In this document: piece after piece, positions 18,298-27,281 of the stretch
Numbering within the stretch: the first letter of the stretch is position 1
Layout: every line of letters begins with the position of its first letter
Source: CAVVYV01 sp963818205
GTDB lineage: Bacteria; Actinomycetota; Thermoleophilia; Solirubrobacterales; 70-9
NCBI GenBank assembly: GCA_963818205.1
Contig: CAWFRG010000001.1
Location: 296,009 to 360,008 of the forward strand
Length of the DNA stretch: 64,000 nucleotides
Reading direction: 5' to 3'
Made by a program: the position numbers and the translations under genes
The notes under the pieces: model-generated
Database searches by the model: none
What the model was told of the DNA's origin: nothing
The model's input: the letters and a program-made list of their open reading frames with translations, nothing else

Positions 18298-18711
18298 ATG
18301 AACGCAGCGGAACCGGAAGGGCGGCGGGCGGTCGAGACCGAGGACGCCCCGGAGCCGATCGGCCCTTACTCGCAGGCGCTGGTGGCTGGCGGCGTCCTCT
18401 ACTGCAGCGGCCAGGTGCCGCTCGACCCCGAGACGGGTGAGCTGGTCGAGGGCGGGATCGCCGATCAGGCGCGCCGCTGCCTCCAGAGCCTCGCGGCCGT
18501 CTGCCAAGCAGCGGGAGCCCGGCTCGAGGACGCCGCCCGGATGACCATCTATCTCACCGAGATGGAGGATTTCCCGGCGGTCAACGAGGTCTACGCCGAG
18601 TTCTTCTCCGAGCCCTTCCCCGTTCGCAGCACCGTCGGCGTCGCGGCCCTGCCAAAGGGGGCCCTGGTCGAGATCGACGCCACGGTGCCCCTCACCGGAG
18701 GGCGGGCTTGA
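18298..18711 (+). CDS. ridA: RidA-family enamine/imine deaminase
   Basis: A 137-residue YjgF/YER057c/UK114 protein. Signature elements are PIGPYSQALVAGGVLYCSGQ (about 21-40), the catalytic Arg in PVRSTVGVAALPKGALVEID, and the terminal Glu in that motif. RidA hydrolyses reactive 2-aminoacrylate and related imines released by PLP dehydratases such as threonine deaminase. That enzyme is encoded by the next gene, which overlaps RidA by four bases, so the pair makes functional sense. AGGAGG lies 6-7 bases before ATG 18298. Confidence 0.92.
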   Translation: MNAAEPEGRRAVETEDAPEPIGPYSQALVAGGVLYCSGQVPLDPETGELVEGGIADQARRCLQSLAAVCQAAGARLEDAARMTIYLTEMEDFPAVNEVYAEFFSEPFPVRSTVGVAALPKGALVEIDATVPLTGGRA

Positions 18712-19875
18712 GCGAGGAGGTCTCGCTCGAGTCGATCCGGGCCGCGCGGCCGGTGGTCGCCGAGCAGGCGCGGCCGACGCAGCTGATCGAGTCCCGCTTC
18801 CTCTCCCGGACCACCGGCGGGACGATCGCGCTCAAGGCCGAGAACCTGCAGCGGACCGGCTCCTTCAAGCTCCGCGGTGCGCTGAACAAGATCGCCTCGC
18901 TGAGGCCGACCCCCGCCGGGGTGGTCACCGCCAGCGCCGGCAACCACGGACAGTCGCTCGCCTACGCCGCCCGAGCGAACGGGATCTCGGCCACCGTCTT
19001 CATGCCCGAGCGGGCCTCGCTCGGCAAGATCGCCGCGACCCAGGAGTCGGGCGCCGAGGTCATCCTCGAGGGCGATTCGCTCACAGATTGCGTCGAGGGG
19101 GCGCTCGCTCGCGCCGAGGCCGAGGGCCTCGCCTTCGTCCACCCCTACGACGACCCGGCGGTGATCGCGGGCCAGGGGACCCTGGGCCTGGAGCTGGTCG
19201 AGGAGGCTCCCGATCTCGCCCGAGTGATCGTCCCTCTCGGGGGAGGCGGCCTCGCCGCCGGGGTGGCGACGGCGGTCAAGGGCAGCCTCGACGGGGTCGA
19301 GGTAATCGGAGTGCGAGCCGAGATGGGGGACGCCACCACCCTCGCCGACGGGATCGCGGTGAAGCGGCCGGGCGAGCTCACCGGTCCGCTGCTCGAGCGC
19401 CTCGTCGACGAGGTCGTCGCGGTCGGCGAGAGCCCGATCGCGGACGCGATCGTGATGCTCCTGGAGCGGACCAAGCTGGTGGTCGAGGGGGCGGGGGCGG
19501 TTGGCGTTGCGGCGCTGCGCACCGGCCGGGTCGAGCCCGCCGCCGAAGGAACCACCGCCGTGATCCTCTCCGGCGGCAATATCGACCCGGGCATGCTCGC
19601 CGACGTCGCCCGCCGTCACGAGACCGCCACCGGCCGGCGGCTGCGTCTGTTCACCACGATTCACGACGAGCCCGGGTCGCTGGCCGCGCTGCTCACCTGC
19701 CTCGGCGAGGGCGGCGCCAACCTGATCGACGTCGCCCACGTCCGCGAGGGCGTCGGGCTCGAGGTCGGGGACACCGGGGTCGAGCTGGTGATGGAGACCA
19801 GGGGCGACGAGCACGCGCAAGCAGCTGCTCGCCCTGATCGAGGAGCGCGGCTACTCCGCGCGCGTACTCAGCTGA
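18708..19875 (+). CDS. ilvA: threonine ammonia-lyase with C-terminal ACT domain (frame break at the end)
   Basis: A fold-type II PLP enzyme of about 388 residues. The Schiff-base Lys is in RTGSFKLRGALNK, the asparagine loop is SAGNHGQSLAYAAR, and the phosphate loop is PLGGGGLAAG. An ACT-like regulatory domain follows (LRLFTTIHDEPGSLAALLTC). It deaminates threonine/serine to 2-oxo acids via the enamine that RidA clears. TTG 18708 overlaps the RidA stop. One extra base near 19819 shifts the last 19 codons; restoring it gives KQLLALIEERGYSARVLS and TGA at 19873. Whether it serves isoleucine synthesis or catabolism cannot be told; the short ACT form resembles catabolic/TdcB-like enzymes. Confidence 0.85.
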
Positions 19876-19883
19876 CCAGCGGA

Positions 19884-19922
19884 GGTCGCGGGAGCCCGGA
19901 CGACGTCCGGGCTCCCGCGACC
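19884..19922. terminator. 18-bp perfect hairpin between convergent genes
   Basis: The arm GGTCGCGGGAGCCCGGAC at 19884-19901 is fully complementary to 19905-19922, with a three-base loop. It lies between the threonine deaminase stop and the stop of the convergent membrane-protein gene, so it can terminate both. No T-tract. Confidence 0.8.
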
Positions 19923-19927
19923 GTCCC

Positions 19928-20314
19928 TCAGACTCCTCCTGGGACTCCCTCATCCTCGCCGAACACGATGATTCCGTAGACGACGTACACACAGAGGAAG
20001 AAGATGGCGAGCGACCACCATGGGTTGTTCTGGCCGATCGACAGCAGGGCGCCGATCGCGCCGACGGTGCCCCCGACGATCCCGATCACCCGCCCGTAGG
20101 TGTTGCCGGCCAGCAGCGAAAAGCCCCCGGTGAGCTGGATCACTCCGAGAATGATCAGGACCCAGCCCAGGGCGTTCAGGTTGGTGAGTACGTACCTGGT
20201 GTCGTTGGCAAAGTAATTGGCATCGTCCAGGGCGCCGATGCCGTAGATGATGTTGAGCGTGCCCACGATCACCAGCACGATTCCTGCGAACACGACGCGT
20301 CCGGCACCTCTCAC
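19928..20314 (-). CDS. four-helix small membrane protein (DUF7144-like)
   Basis: 128 residues from GTG 20314, preceded by AAGGGAG at good spacing. Four hydrophobic segments: VVFAGIVLVIVGTLNIIYG, ALGWVLIILGVIQLTGGFSL, VIGIVGGTVGAIGALLSIG and WWSLAIFFLCVYVVYGII. Between the first two is the loop ALDDANYFANDTRYVLTNLN. The pattern and the loop match small integral membrane proteins common in actinobacteria (DUF7144 in my recollection); the function is unknown. It is convergent with threonine deaminase and divergent from the MBL-rhodanese gene. Confidence 0.75.
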   Translation of the reverse strand: MRGAGRVVFAGIVLVIVGTLNIIYGIGALDDANYFANDTRYVLTNLNALGWVLIILGVIQLTGGFSLLAGNTYGRVIGIVGGTVGAIGALLSIGQNNPWWSLAIFFLCVYVVYGIIVFGEDEGVPGGV

Positions 20315-20412
20315 TTGATCTCCCTTCGATAGGGGGCGTCCTGCCCCAGTTGGCGAGACTATATGCCGTCGCCCAGTCGCTCCGCGATCCTTCTGAACTA
20401 AACTGCTCAAGA

Positions 20413-21795
20413 ATGCTCTTTCGTCAGATCGTCCACGAGGATCTCGGCTGCGCCTCGTATCTGGTCGGCGATTCGTCGGCAGGGGTAGGCGCCGTGATCG
20501 ACCCCCAGTGGGACATCGGCCCCTACCTGAGGCTGAGCCGCCTGCACGGGATCCGGCTCGACCACGTGCTCGAGACACACAACCACGCCGACCACGTGTC
20601 CGGTCACGGCCGCCTCGCCCGGGCGACCGGGGCGACGATCCACATCCACAACCTCGCCGAGGCTGAGTACCCCCACGAGGCCTTCGAGGACGGCTGGAAG
20701 CTCCGCCTCGGCAAGGTCGAGATCGAGGCCCTCCACACCCCCGGCCACCGACCCGAGCACACCTCCTTCCTGCTGCGCGACAGCGGGCGCGGCGACGATC
20801 CCTGGGCGGTGCTGACCGGCGACTCGCTGTTCGTCGGCGACGTCGCTCGCCCAGACCTCGCGATCGAGCCCGGCGACGGCGCAGCCGGGATCTACAGGTC
20901 TCTGCATGAGCGGCTGATGCCGCTCGCCGACCAGGTCGAAGTTTGGCCGGCGCACCTGGGCGGATCGGCCTGCGGCAGCGCCGGGATCGACCTGAAGAGC
21001 TCCTCGACGATCGGCTTCGAGCGGGCGCACAACCGAGCGCTCCAGTTCGAGAGCGAGGAGGAGTTCGTCGACGATGCCCTCAGCACCCTCGGCGCGCCCC
21101 CGCCCAACGTCGAGCAGATCGTCGCGATCAACCGCGGGCCCTTGATCGAGCAGCTCGGCACCCCCACCCCGCTCAGCCCCCGCTCGGTCGAGCTGGCGAT
21201 CGCCGAGGGAGCGCTTGTGATCGACGCCCGAACCAACGAGCAGTTCGACGAGGCCCACATCCCGGGCGCGATCAGCGCCTCCGCCTACGACACCGGCTTC
21301 GCCACCAAGGCCGCCCGGGTTGTCCCGCCCGAGGCCGAACTGATCGTCGTCGCCGCCTCCGACGGCTACGAGCTCGAGGCGGCCGAGCTTCTTTCCTCGG
21401 TCGCGCTCCGTGTGAGGGGCTTCCTGGCCGGCGGGATGACCGCCTGGCGCTCGGAGGGACGCCCCGTCAGCCGGCTGGAGCTGATCGATCCCGCACAGCT
21501 CGCGGAGCGACTGGAGGACGGCGCCGCGCCGCTCGTGCTCGACGTCCGCGACGCGGACGAGTGGGAGGAGGGCCACATCCCGGGCTCCGTCCATGTGCCG
21601 TATGCCGAGCTCGTCGACCGCCTCGCGGAGCTGCCCGAGGACCGCCCGATCGCCGCCGTCTGCAGCGGCGGAAAGCGCAGCGGCCTCGCCGCCTCGATCC
21701 TGCAGCGCGAGGGCTTCGACGATGTGATCCACGTCGGCGAGGGAGGCGTCGGCACCTGGCGCAGCCAGGGCCGCCCGGTGGAAAAGAGCAAGTAG
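20413..21795 (+). CDS. MBL-fold hydrolase with two rhodanese domains (persulfide dioxygenase-like)
   Basis: 460 residues. The metallo-beta-lactamase domain (1 to about 240) has the metal motif ETHNHADHVSG (His56, His58, Asp60, His61), TPGHRPEHTSF and LTGDSLFVGDVARPDL, which is the ETHE1/BaeB-like arrangement. Rhodanese domain 1 (about 260-350) has ASDG where the active Cys normally stands (residues 314-318 read AASDG), so it is probably inactive. Rhodanese domain 2 (about 360-455) has VCSGGKRSG with Cys417. Such fusions oxidise or transfer sulfane sulfur from glutathione- or other thiol-persulfides. ATG 20413 is preferred to the in-frame TTG 20350 because homologous proteins begin MLFRQ. Confidence 0.87.
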   Translation: MLFRQIVHEDLGCASYLVGDSSAGVGAVIDPQWDIGPYLRLSRLHGIRLDHVLETHNHADHVSGHGRLARATGATIHIHNLAEAEYPHEAFEDGWKLRLGKVEIEALHTPGHRPEHTSFLLRDSGRGDDPWAVLTGDSLFVGDVARPDLAIEPGDGAAGIYRSLHERLMPLADQVEVWPAHLGGSACGSAGIDLKSSSTIGFERAHNRALQFESEEEFVDDALSTLGAPPPNVEQIVAINRGPLIEQLGTPTPLSPRSVELAIAEGALVIDARTNEQFDEAHIPGAISASAYDTGFATKAARVVPPEAELIVVAASDGYELEAAELLSSVALRVRGFLAGGMTAWRSEGRPVSRLELIDPAQLAERLEDGAAPLVLDVRDADEWEEGHIPGSVHVPYAELVDRLAELPEDRPIAAVCSGGKRSGLAASILQREGFDDVIHVGEGGVGTWRSQGRPVEKSK

Positions 21796-21848
21796 GGCGC
21801 GCGGGGCTTGCTGTGCCGGATCGCCTCAGCCCGGCAGGTAGCGCGCCC
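21795..21848. terminator. nested hairpin after the MBL-rhodanese gene
   Basis: GGGCGCGC at 21795-21802 pairs with GCGCGCCC at 21841-21848, and TGCCGG at 21814-21819 pairs with CCGGCA at 21831-21836. It begins at the stop codon and lies just before the end of the convergent NlpC/P60 gene, so a bidirectional terminator is likely. Confidence 0.6.
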
Positions 21849-21866
21849 GCCTGATCGCCCGCCTGA

Positions 21867-23069
21867 TCAGTACCCGGCCGGGTGCCGGGCGACGTAGCTG
21901 GAGGCGTCGGAGCGCATGATCGTGCTCCAGCGTGGCCCGCTGCCGCCGCCGGGGCCACCGGTGTCCCACCGCAGCCCGGCGATCATCGCCCAGGCGTGGC
22001 CGCTGTTGGCGAAGACGGTGATCCAGCTGCCGCCGCCGGGCGAGCCCCAGACCTGGAGGCCGCCCGAGTCGAGCGGGCTGGAGAGGAGGCCGCCGCCGTG
22101 GAGCGCATAGCTGACCGCCCCCGAGCAGTCATAGCCGCTCGACTCGAACGAGCCGTGGCCGCCTCCCCACACATAGGGGGTGTCGTTGATCTGGTTGGCC
22201 GCCTCGATCACGGCCCGGACCGCGAGCGGCGCGTTCGCGGGCGGGATCGCCTCGCCGTTGACCAGCGCCGCCCGGCCGGCGGGCGCCGGAATGTCGGAGA
22301 GGTCGCCCATGATCTGCTGTTCCTTCTTCAGCAGCGCATCGAGGGCGCTCTGGCGGGCGTTGCGGGCGGCGGCCAGCTGCGCGTGCTGCTGCTCGATCTG
22401 GGCGCGGGCGCTCGCCAGCTCCTGCTCCTTGGCGGCGACCTCGTCGCGGGCGGTCTTGATCCGCTCGCGGGTGCTGGTCAGCTGCTCGACCAGGGTGGTG
22501 ATCTCGTCGCGGAGCCCCCGGACCCTCGCGACCACCTCCTCGTCGTAGCTCTGGATCCGGTCGAGGTACTCCTGGCGGGTGAGCAGGTCCGACCAGTCGG
22601 AGGACTCGAGCAGGACGGCGACGACGTCCGGGTCGTTGGACTTGTACATATCGACCAGGAGGTCCTCGAGCGCCGAGTAGGCCTCCTGCAGGTGGGCGCG
22701 GACGGCCGCCAGGTGCCGCTTCTGCTCGTTGAGCTCGGCGGTCGCCGTGTCCAGCTCCGCCTGCTTCGCGGCGAGGTCGGCCCTGACCGCTGACTCCTGC
22801 TGGCGCAGCACCGATTCGCGGCCGATCAGCTGATCGACCTCGGCGTTCATTGCATCGATCTGCGACTCGAGCGGCCCCTTGTCCTCCTGGATCCGGTCGA
22901 GCTCGCTGAGCTTCTGCTCGATCTTGTCGGCGGGGCTCTGGCCGGAGGCGCTCTGGCCCACCAGCGAGGCGAGAACCAGGGCGATCAGGACCATCAGGCC
23001 GAGCACGGCCGTCCGCCCCGTGGCGGTGGCCGCGGGCCTGCGCGGTCTTTGGGTAGCTGGAGTCGGCAT
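21867..23069 (-). CDS. secreted NlpC/P60 peptidoglycan endopeptidase with coiled-coil domain
   Basis: 400 residues. A signal/anchor helix at about 20-42 (AVLGLMVLIALVLASLVGQS) precedes a long coiled coil (about 48-265, heptad-rich with repeated QLAAAR/AELDTA segments) like the RipA/CwlO N-terminal regulatory domain. The NlpC/P60 domain follows: YVWGGGHGSFESSGYDCSGA with the catalytic Cys, and NSGHAWAMIAGLRW with the His. It cleaves peptide cross-links in the envelope during division or growth; the coiled coil typically keeps the enzyme inactive until an FtsEX-like partner engages it. Starts at ATG 23069. No frame break. Confidence 0.88.
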   Translation of the reverse strand: MPTPATQRPRRPAATATGRTAVLGLMVLIALVLASLVGQSASGQSPADKIEQKLSELDRIQEDKGPLESQIDAMNAEVDQLIGRESVLRQQESAVRADLAAKQAELDTATAELNEQKRHLAAVRAHLQEAYSALEDLLVDMYKSNDPDVVAVLLESSDWSDLLTRQEYLDRIQSYDEEVVARVRGLRDEITTLVEQLTSTRERIKTARDEVAAKEQELASARAQIEQQHAQLAAARNARQSALDALLKKEQQIMGDLSDIPAPAGRAALVNGEAIPPANAPLAVRAVIEAANQINDTPYVWGGGHGSFESSGYDCSGAVSYALHGGGLLSSPLDSGGLQVWGSPGGGSWITVFANSGHAWAMIAGLRWDTGGPGGGSGPRWSTIMRSDASSYVARHPAGY

Positions 23070-23223
23070 TCCCCGCTGCCCGGCGTGGCACGGCAGCCGG
23101 CCGGGACAGTGGGCGGCAGGCTAGTGGGTTCTCGTGCGAATGTCAGCAGTTGCTAACACGCGTGCAAGATCCGTTGCGGAATGGCACCGATTGAAATGGC
23201 GCTCTAACTGGCATCCTGAGTGG

Positions 23224-24129
23224 ATGACCGAGCAGTTCTGCGACGTCGGGCGCGGGATCACCCTCTGTTACGAGACCTACGGCGACCCGGCCGATCCCCC
23301 CGTGGTGCTGGTGATGGGCCTGGCCACCCAGATGATCGCCTGGCACGAGGAGTTCTGCGAGCAGCTCGCCGACCGAGGCTTCTACGTGGTCCGCTTCGAC
23401 AACCGCGACATCGGCCGCTCGACCCACCTCGACTTCCGGCCGCCGACGACGCGCCAGATGCTGCGCCGCCGGGTCGGCCCCGAGCAGTACTCGCTCTCCG
23501 ACATGGCCGAGGACACCGCGGGACTGATCCGCGGGCTCGAGATCGCCCCCGCCCACGTGGTCGGTGCCTCGATGGGCGGGATGATCGGCCAGGTCCTCGC
23601 CGCCGAGCACCCCGAGCTGGTCCGCTCGCTGACCTCGATCATGTCGACGACCGGCAGCCGCTGGCACGGCCAGCCCGCCCTCTCGGTCTACAAGTACCTG
23701 CTCCGGCCGCCGCCGCGCGACCGGGAGGGCTACGTCGAGCGCGCCGCCGAGGTCTTCGGGCTGGTCGGCTCGACCGGCTTCCCGCGCGACGAGTCCTACA
23801 TCCGCGAGCGCGCCGCCCGAAGCTACGACCGCGGCTACGACGTCCGGGCCGGCGGGCGCCAGCTCGGGGCGATCGTCGCCTCGGCCGATCGGACCGAGCA
23901 GTTGCGGACGATCCGGACTCCGACCCTGGTCATCCATGGCACCGTCGACAAGATGATCAAGCCCTCGGGAGGGCGGGCGACCGCTAAGGCGATCCCCGGC
24001 GCCCGGCTGATGGAGATCGAGGGCATGGGCCACGACCTCCCCCGCGGCGTCTGGCCCCAGATCATCGACGCGATCTGCGAGCACGCCCGCGCGGCGGACG
24101 GCGCCCGCGCTCGGGTCGCCGCCGCCTAA
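23224..24129 (+). CDS. alpha/beta hydrolase
   Basis: 301 residues from ATG 23224 (MTEQFCDVG). The reading frame extends 30 codons upstream, but that part is untypical. Oxyanion region VVLVMGLATQMIAWHEEF, nucleophile elbow VGASMGGMIGQ, acid around VIHGTVDKMIKPSGG, catalytic His in EGMGHDLPRGVW. The sequence FDNRDIGRSTHLD is common in esterases near aclacinomycin methylesterase RdmC. Cytoplasmic, no signal. Transcribed alone; its stop overlaps the remains of a sulfotransferase on the other strand. Confidence 0.85.
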   Translation: MTEQFCDVGRGITLCYETYGDPADPPVVLVMGLATQMIAWHEEFCEQLADRGFYVVRFDNRDIGRSTHLDFRPPTTRQMLRRRVGPEQYSLSDMAEDTAGLIRGLEIAPAHVVGASMGGMIGQVLAAEHPELVRSLTSIMSTTGSRWHGQPALSVYKYLLRPPPRDREGYVERAAEVFGLVGSTGFPRDESYIRERAARSYDRGYDVRAGGRQLGAIVASADRTEQLRTIRTPTLVIHGTVDKMIKPSGGRATAKAIPGARLMEIEGMGHDLPRGVWPQIIDAICEHARAADGARARVAAA

Positions 24130-24292
24130 CCCTCGAGCTGAGGGCTGAGAATCGAATGCGTGAAGCCGTCCTCGACGCTGGCAACTCGGCCAGCTGTTCG
24201 GGTGAACCCCTCGGCCTTCGCCCCGGCTGGCAGACGAGGGTGCTGCCGCTGCGGGGCGTGGCGCAGACGAGGTAGGAGCGTTCGGTGGCCAT
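24126..24292 (-). pseudogene. 5' stub of a Stf0-type sulfotransferase
   Basis: ATG 24292 starts MATERSYLVCATPRSGSTLVC, which matches the N-terminal strand and 5'-phosphosulfate loop (PRSGSTLL) of trehalose/Stf0-like sulfotransferases. After this match the reading becomes Arg/Gly-rich and ends within about 50 codons, whereas the family needs around 250 residues. No downstream part is present before the converging hydrolase gene, so this is a truncated remnant rather than a simple frameshift. Confidence 0.5.
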
Positions 24293-24311
24293 CACCGGCG
24301 TTTATACACAA

Positions 24312-24364
24312 ACTTGATCGAGTAAGTGGGCTTTAGTAGGAGTTTGATCGAGTAGATGCCCTTT
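24312..24364. repeat. imperfect direct repeat with TTGATCGAGTA core
   Basis: TTGATCGAGTA occurs near 24314 and again near 24344, 30 bp apart, each followed by a short GGGC/GCCC-plus-TTT segment. The region is AT-richer than its surroundings and lies upstream of the RsbW-like gene, so it may contain promoter or operator elements. Confidence 0.45.
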
Positions 24365-24434
24365 GCCCCAAATCGGGAGGAATAATCCGCGACCGCAGGC
24401 ATCAGATTGGGCACTGTTGGGTAAATGGCTCTGG

Positions 24435-24863
24435 ATGGAGCAGAGCAGGGGAACGATCGTCGGGAGCCCCGATCCGGAGCTTCTCGCCTCGGGCTTCACC
24501 CAGTCCGACCTCTCCTCGGTCAGGCGCCTGGTGGAGGATGAGGCGACCGCGGCCGGCCTGCCGCCCGAACGGATCGCCGACGTCGTCTTCGCCGTCAACG
24601 AGATCGCCACCAACGCCCTCCGTCACGGCGGCGAACCGGCCAGCATCCGGGTCTGGCACCAGACCGGGCGGCTGCTCTGCGAGGTCAGGGACTCCGGCAA
24701 GGGGATGCCCGAGTCCCTCGCCGCCGGGCTGAAGCCGGAGATCGGCCCCGGCGGCGGCTTCGGGCTCTGGGCCGCCCGCCAGCTCTGCGAGGCGATCGAG
24801 TTCCGCGCCGACAGCTCGGGGACGGTGGTCAGGGTGCACGCCTCCTGGCCCGCGACCGGCTGA
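24435..24863 (+). CDS. RsbW-like serine kinase/anti-sigma ATPase (HATPase_c)
   Basis: 142 residues of GHKL ATPase fold. N box VNEIATNALRHGG (Glu, Asn for Mg-ATP), G1 box VRDSGKGMPESL, G2 box GPGGGFGLWAARQL. This is the architecture of anti-sigma/kinase proteins that phosphorylate STAS antagonists. ATG 24435 (MEQSRG) is preferred; an earlier in-frame start at 24363 would add an unlike leader. A degraded STAS gene lies 200 bp downstream on the other strand, and an intact STAS gene at 136-516 is the only visible candidate partner here. Confidence 0.83.
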   Translation: MEQSRGTIVGSPDPELLASGFTQSDLSSVRRLVEDEATAAGLPPERIADVVFAVNEIATNALRHGGEPASIRVWHQTGRLLCEVRDSGKGMPESLAAGLKPEIGPGGGFGLWAARQLCEAIEFRADSSGTVVRVHASWPATG

Positions 24864-24878
24864 GCTCTCTGCCCCGGC

Positions 24879-25049
24879 TCAGCTGAAGACGGCCCACCAC
24901 CAGATCAGCGCCGCCAGGACCGCGACGACGATCAGCCGGATCCCGAGCTCGCGGTCTTCCCTGAGGGTGAAGAGCCCGATCAGGGCCCCGGCCGGCGGCA
25001 GCACCACCGCGATCGCGAAGGGAAAGAGGGCGGTCGCCCGCTCGAGCAT
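24879..25049 (-). CDS. 56-residue two-helix membrane protein
   Basis: ATG 25049 to TGA 24881-24879. Two hydrophobic helices (ALFPFAIAVVLPPAGALIGL and LGIRLIVVAVLAALIWWWAVF) flank a charged hinge TLREDREL. The clean amphipathic layout, with a normal start and stop, makes it a credible small gene. It ends 15 bp from the stop of the convergent RsbW-like gene. No family recognised. Confidence 0.55.
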   Translation of the reverse strand: MLERATALFPFAIAVVLPPAGALIGLFTLREDRELGIRLIVVAVLAALIWWWAVFS

Positions 25050-25070
25050 GCGAGCAGCTTACGGAGGCCG

Positions 25071-25305
25071 CTACGCGCCGAAAGGGAGGATCTCGTCGAC
25101 ACCGGTCAGCCGAATCACCCGGTCGACCTGGCCCACCCCCGTGTCAAGCGAAGCCGCCCGCCGTCGCGTCTGGAGCGCCGATCAGCCTCAACAAGCACGC
25201 GAATGCCGCTGCAATCCATGAACTCGATCCCGGTCAGGTCCAGCGCCGAGGTGGCGCCAGGGGTTACCCCCACATCTCGCAATTTGCGGCGAAGGCGGCG
25301 AATAC
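25071..25305 (-). pseudogene. truncated, frame-broken STAS-domain gene
   Basis: Minus-strand translation gives TSALDLTGIEFMDCSGIRVL followed by VEADRRSRRDGGRLRLTRG, then after one frame change VGQVDRVIRLTGVDEILPF and a TAG at 25071. This is the second half of a STAS antagonist with D-C-S-G in place of D-S-S-G, a variant common in this group. The N-terminal strand-helix (ELD...) cannot be found upstream, where the frame reads Arg-rich, so the gene is truncated as well as shifted. It faces the RsbW-like gene, which suggests an ancestral anti-sigma/antagonist pair. Confidence 0.55.
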
Positions 25306-25395
25306 GGCCCTGACTTGACTCTCCCCCGTCTGCCTGGCGATTAGGCTCGCGCCCGCGCAGCGGGTGCTTGTCGTCCAGGAGAGAGAGGGAGCATC

Positions 25396-25748
25396 GTGAA
25401 ACTCGTCATCGGCATCGTCCGGCCCGAGAAGGCCAACGACGTCCTGGAGTCGCTCTACCGGGCCGAGGTGAGGGGTGTCTCACTCAGCCAGGTCCAGGGA
25501 CACGGAGGAGAGCTCGACCGGGTCGAGACCTACCGCGGCACCACGGTGAAGGTCGGGCTCGCCGACAAGGTCCGCTTCGAGATCGCCGTCTCCGATTCGT
25601 TCGTGGAGACAACGGTCGACGCCCTTCGTGAGGGCGCGCGCACCGGCGAGGTCGGCGACGGCAAGATCTTCGTCGTCCCGCTCGAGCGGGCGGTCCGGAT
25701 CCGAACCGGCGAGACCGATGAGACCGCCGTCACCCCGGTGGGTGCCTG

Positions 25749-25749
<1 letters not shown>
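25396..25749 (+). CDS. glnK: PII-type nitrogen signalling protein
   Basis: 117 residues, start GTG 25396 with a GGAGAGAGAGGGAG ribosome site. Begins MKLVIGIVRPEKANDVLESL and has the T-loop GELDRVETYRGTTVKVGLA. Tyr46 (in TYRG) is kept, but residue 51, the uridylylation/adenylylation Tyr of GlnB/GlnK, is Val. The C-terminal B/C-loop GDGKIFVVPLERAVRIRTGE is typical. PII proteins sense ATP/ADP and 2-oxoglutarate and block AmtB-type channels. Here the stop overlaps the transporter ATG (TGATG), so coupling to the transporter is certain at the genetic level; control by covalent Tyr51 modification is unlikely. Confidence 0.9.
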
Positions 25750-27102
<1,353 letters not shown>

Positions 27103-27113
<11 letters not shown>

Positions 27114-27276
27114 CCCGAGGCGTCGGCGGTGGAGGCAGTCGGTGCCGCCCACCCAGTCGCCGAGCGGGAGCTGGACGGTCGCCGAAGCACGGCGGATCGG
27201 CCACCTGGACGGTCGTATCGATGCGGCCCGAGCCATCCACGCAGACGACCGGTGCGCACGGTCCCTTCTCGGTCAT
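27103..27276 (-). other. possible small Cys-containing reading frame behind the acylase gene
   Basis: ATG 27276 lies five bases after the acylase stop and reads MTEKGPCAPVVCVDGSGRID, then TTVQVADPPCFGD. A one-base shift would continue VQLPLGDWVGGTDC, which looks more protein-like than the Arg/Pro-rich unshifted frame. Four Cys residues and the position at the end of the operon suggest a small exported protein, but no signal peptide is evident and the end overlaps the transporter gene. Function unknown. Confidence 0.25.
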
Positions 27277-27281
27277 GCCGC

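Noticed and set aside
20407..21732. A 441-codon minus-strand frame antisense to the MBL-rhodanese gene
   Set aside because: No recognisable family; the plus strand has all catalytic motifs in one frame.
25306..25395. Riboswitch or attenuator before the PII gene
   Set aside because: The leader is short, GC-rich and without a recognisable aptamer core or terminator pair.
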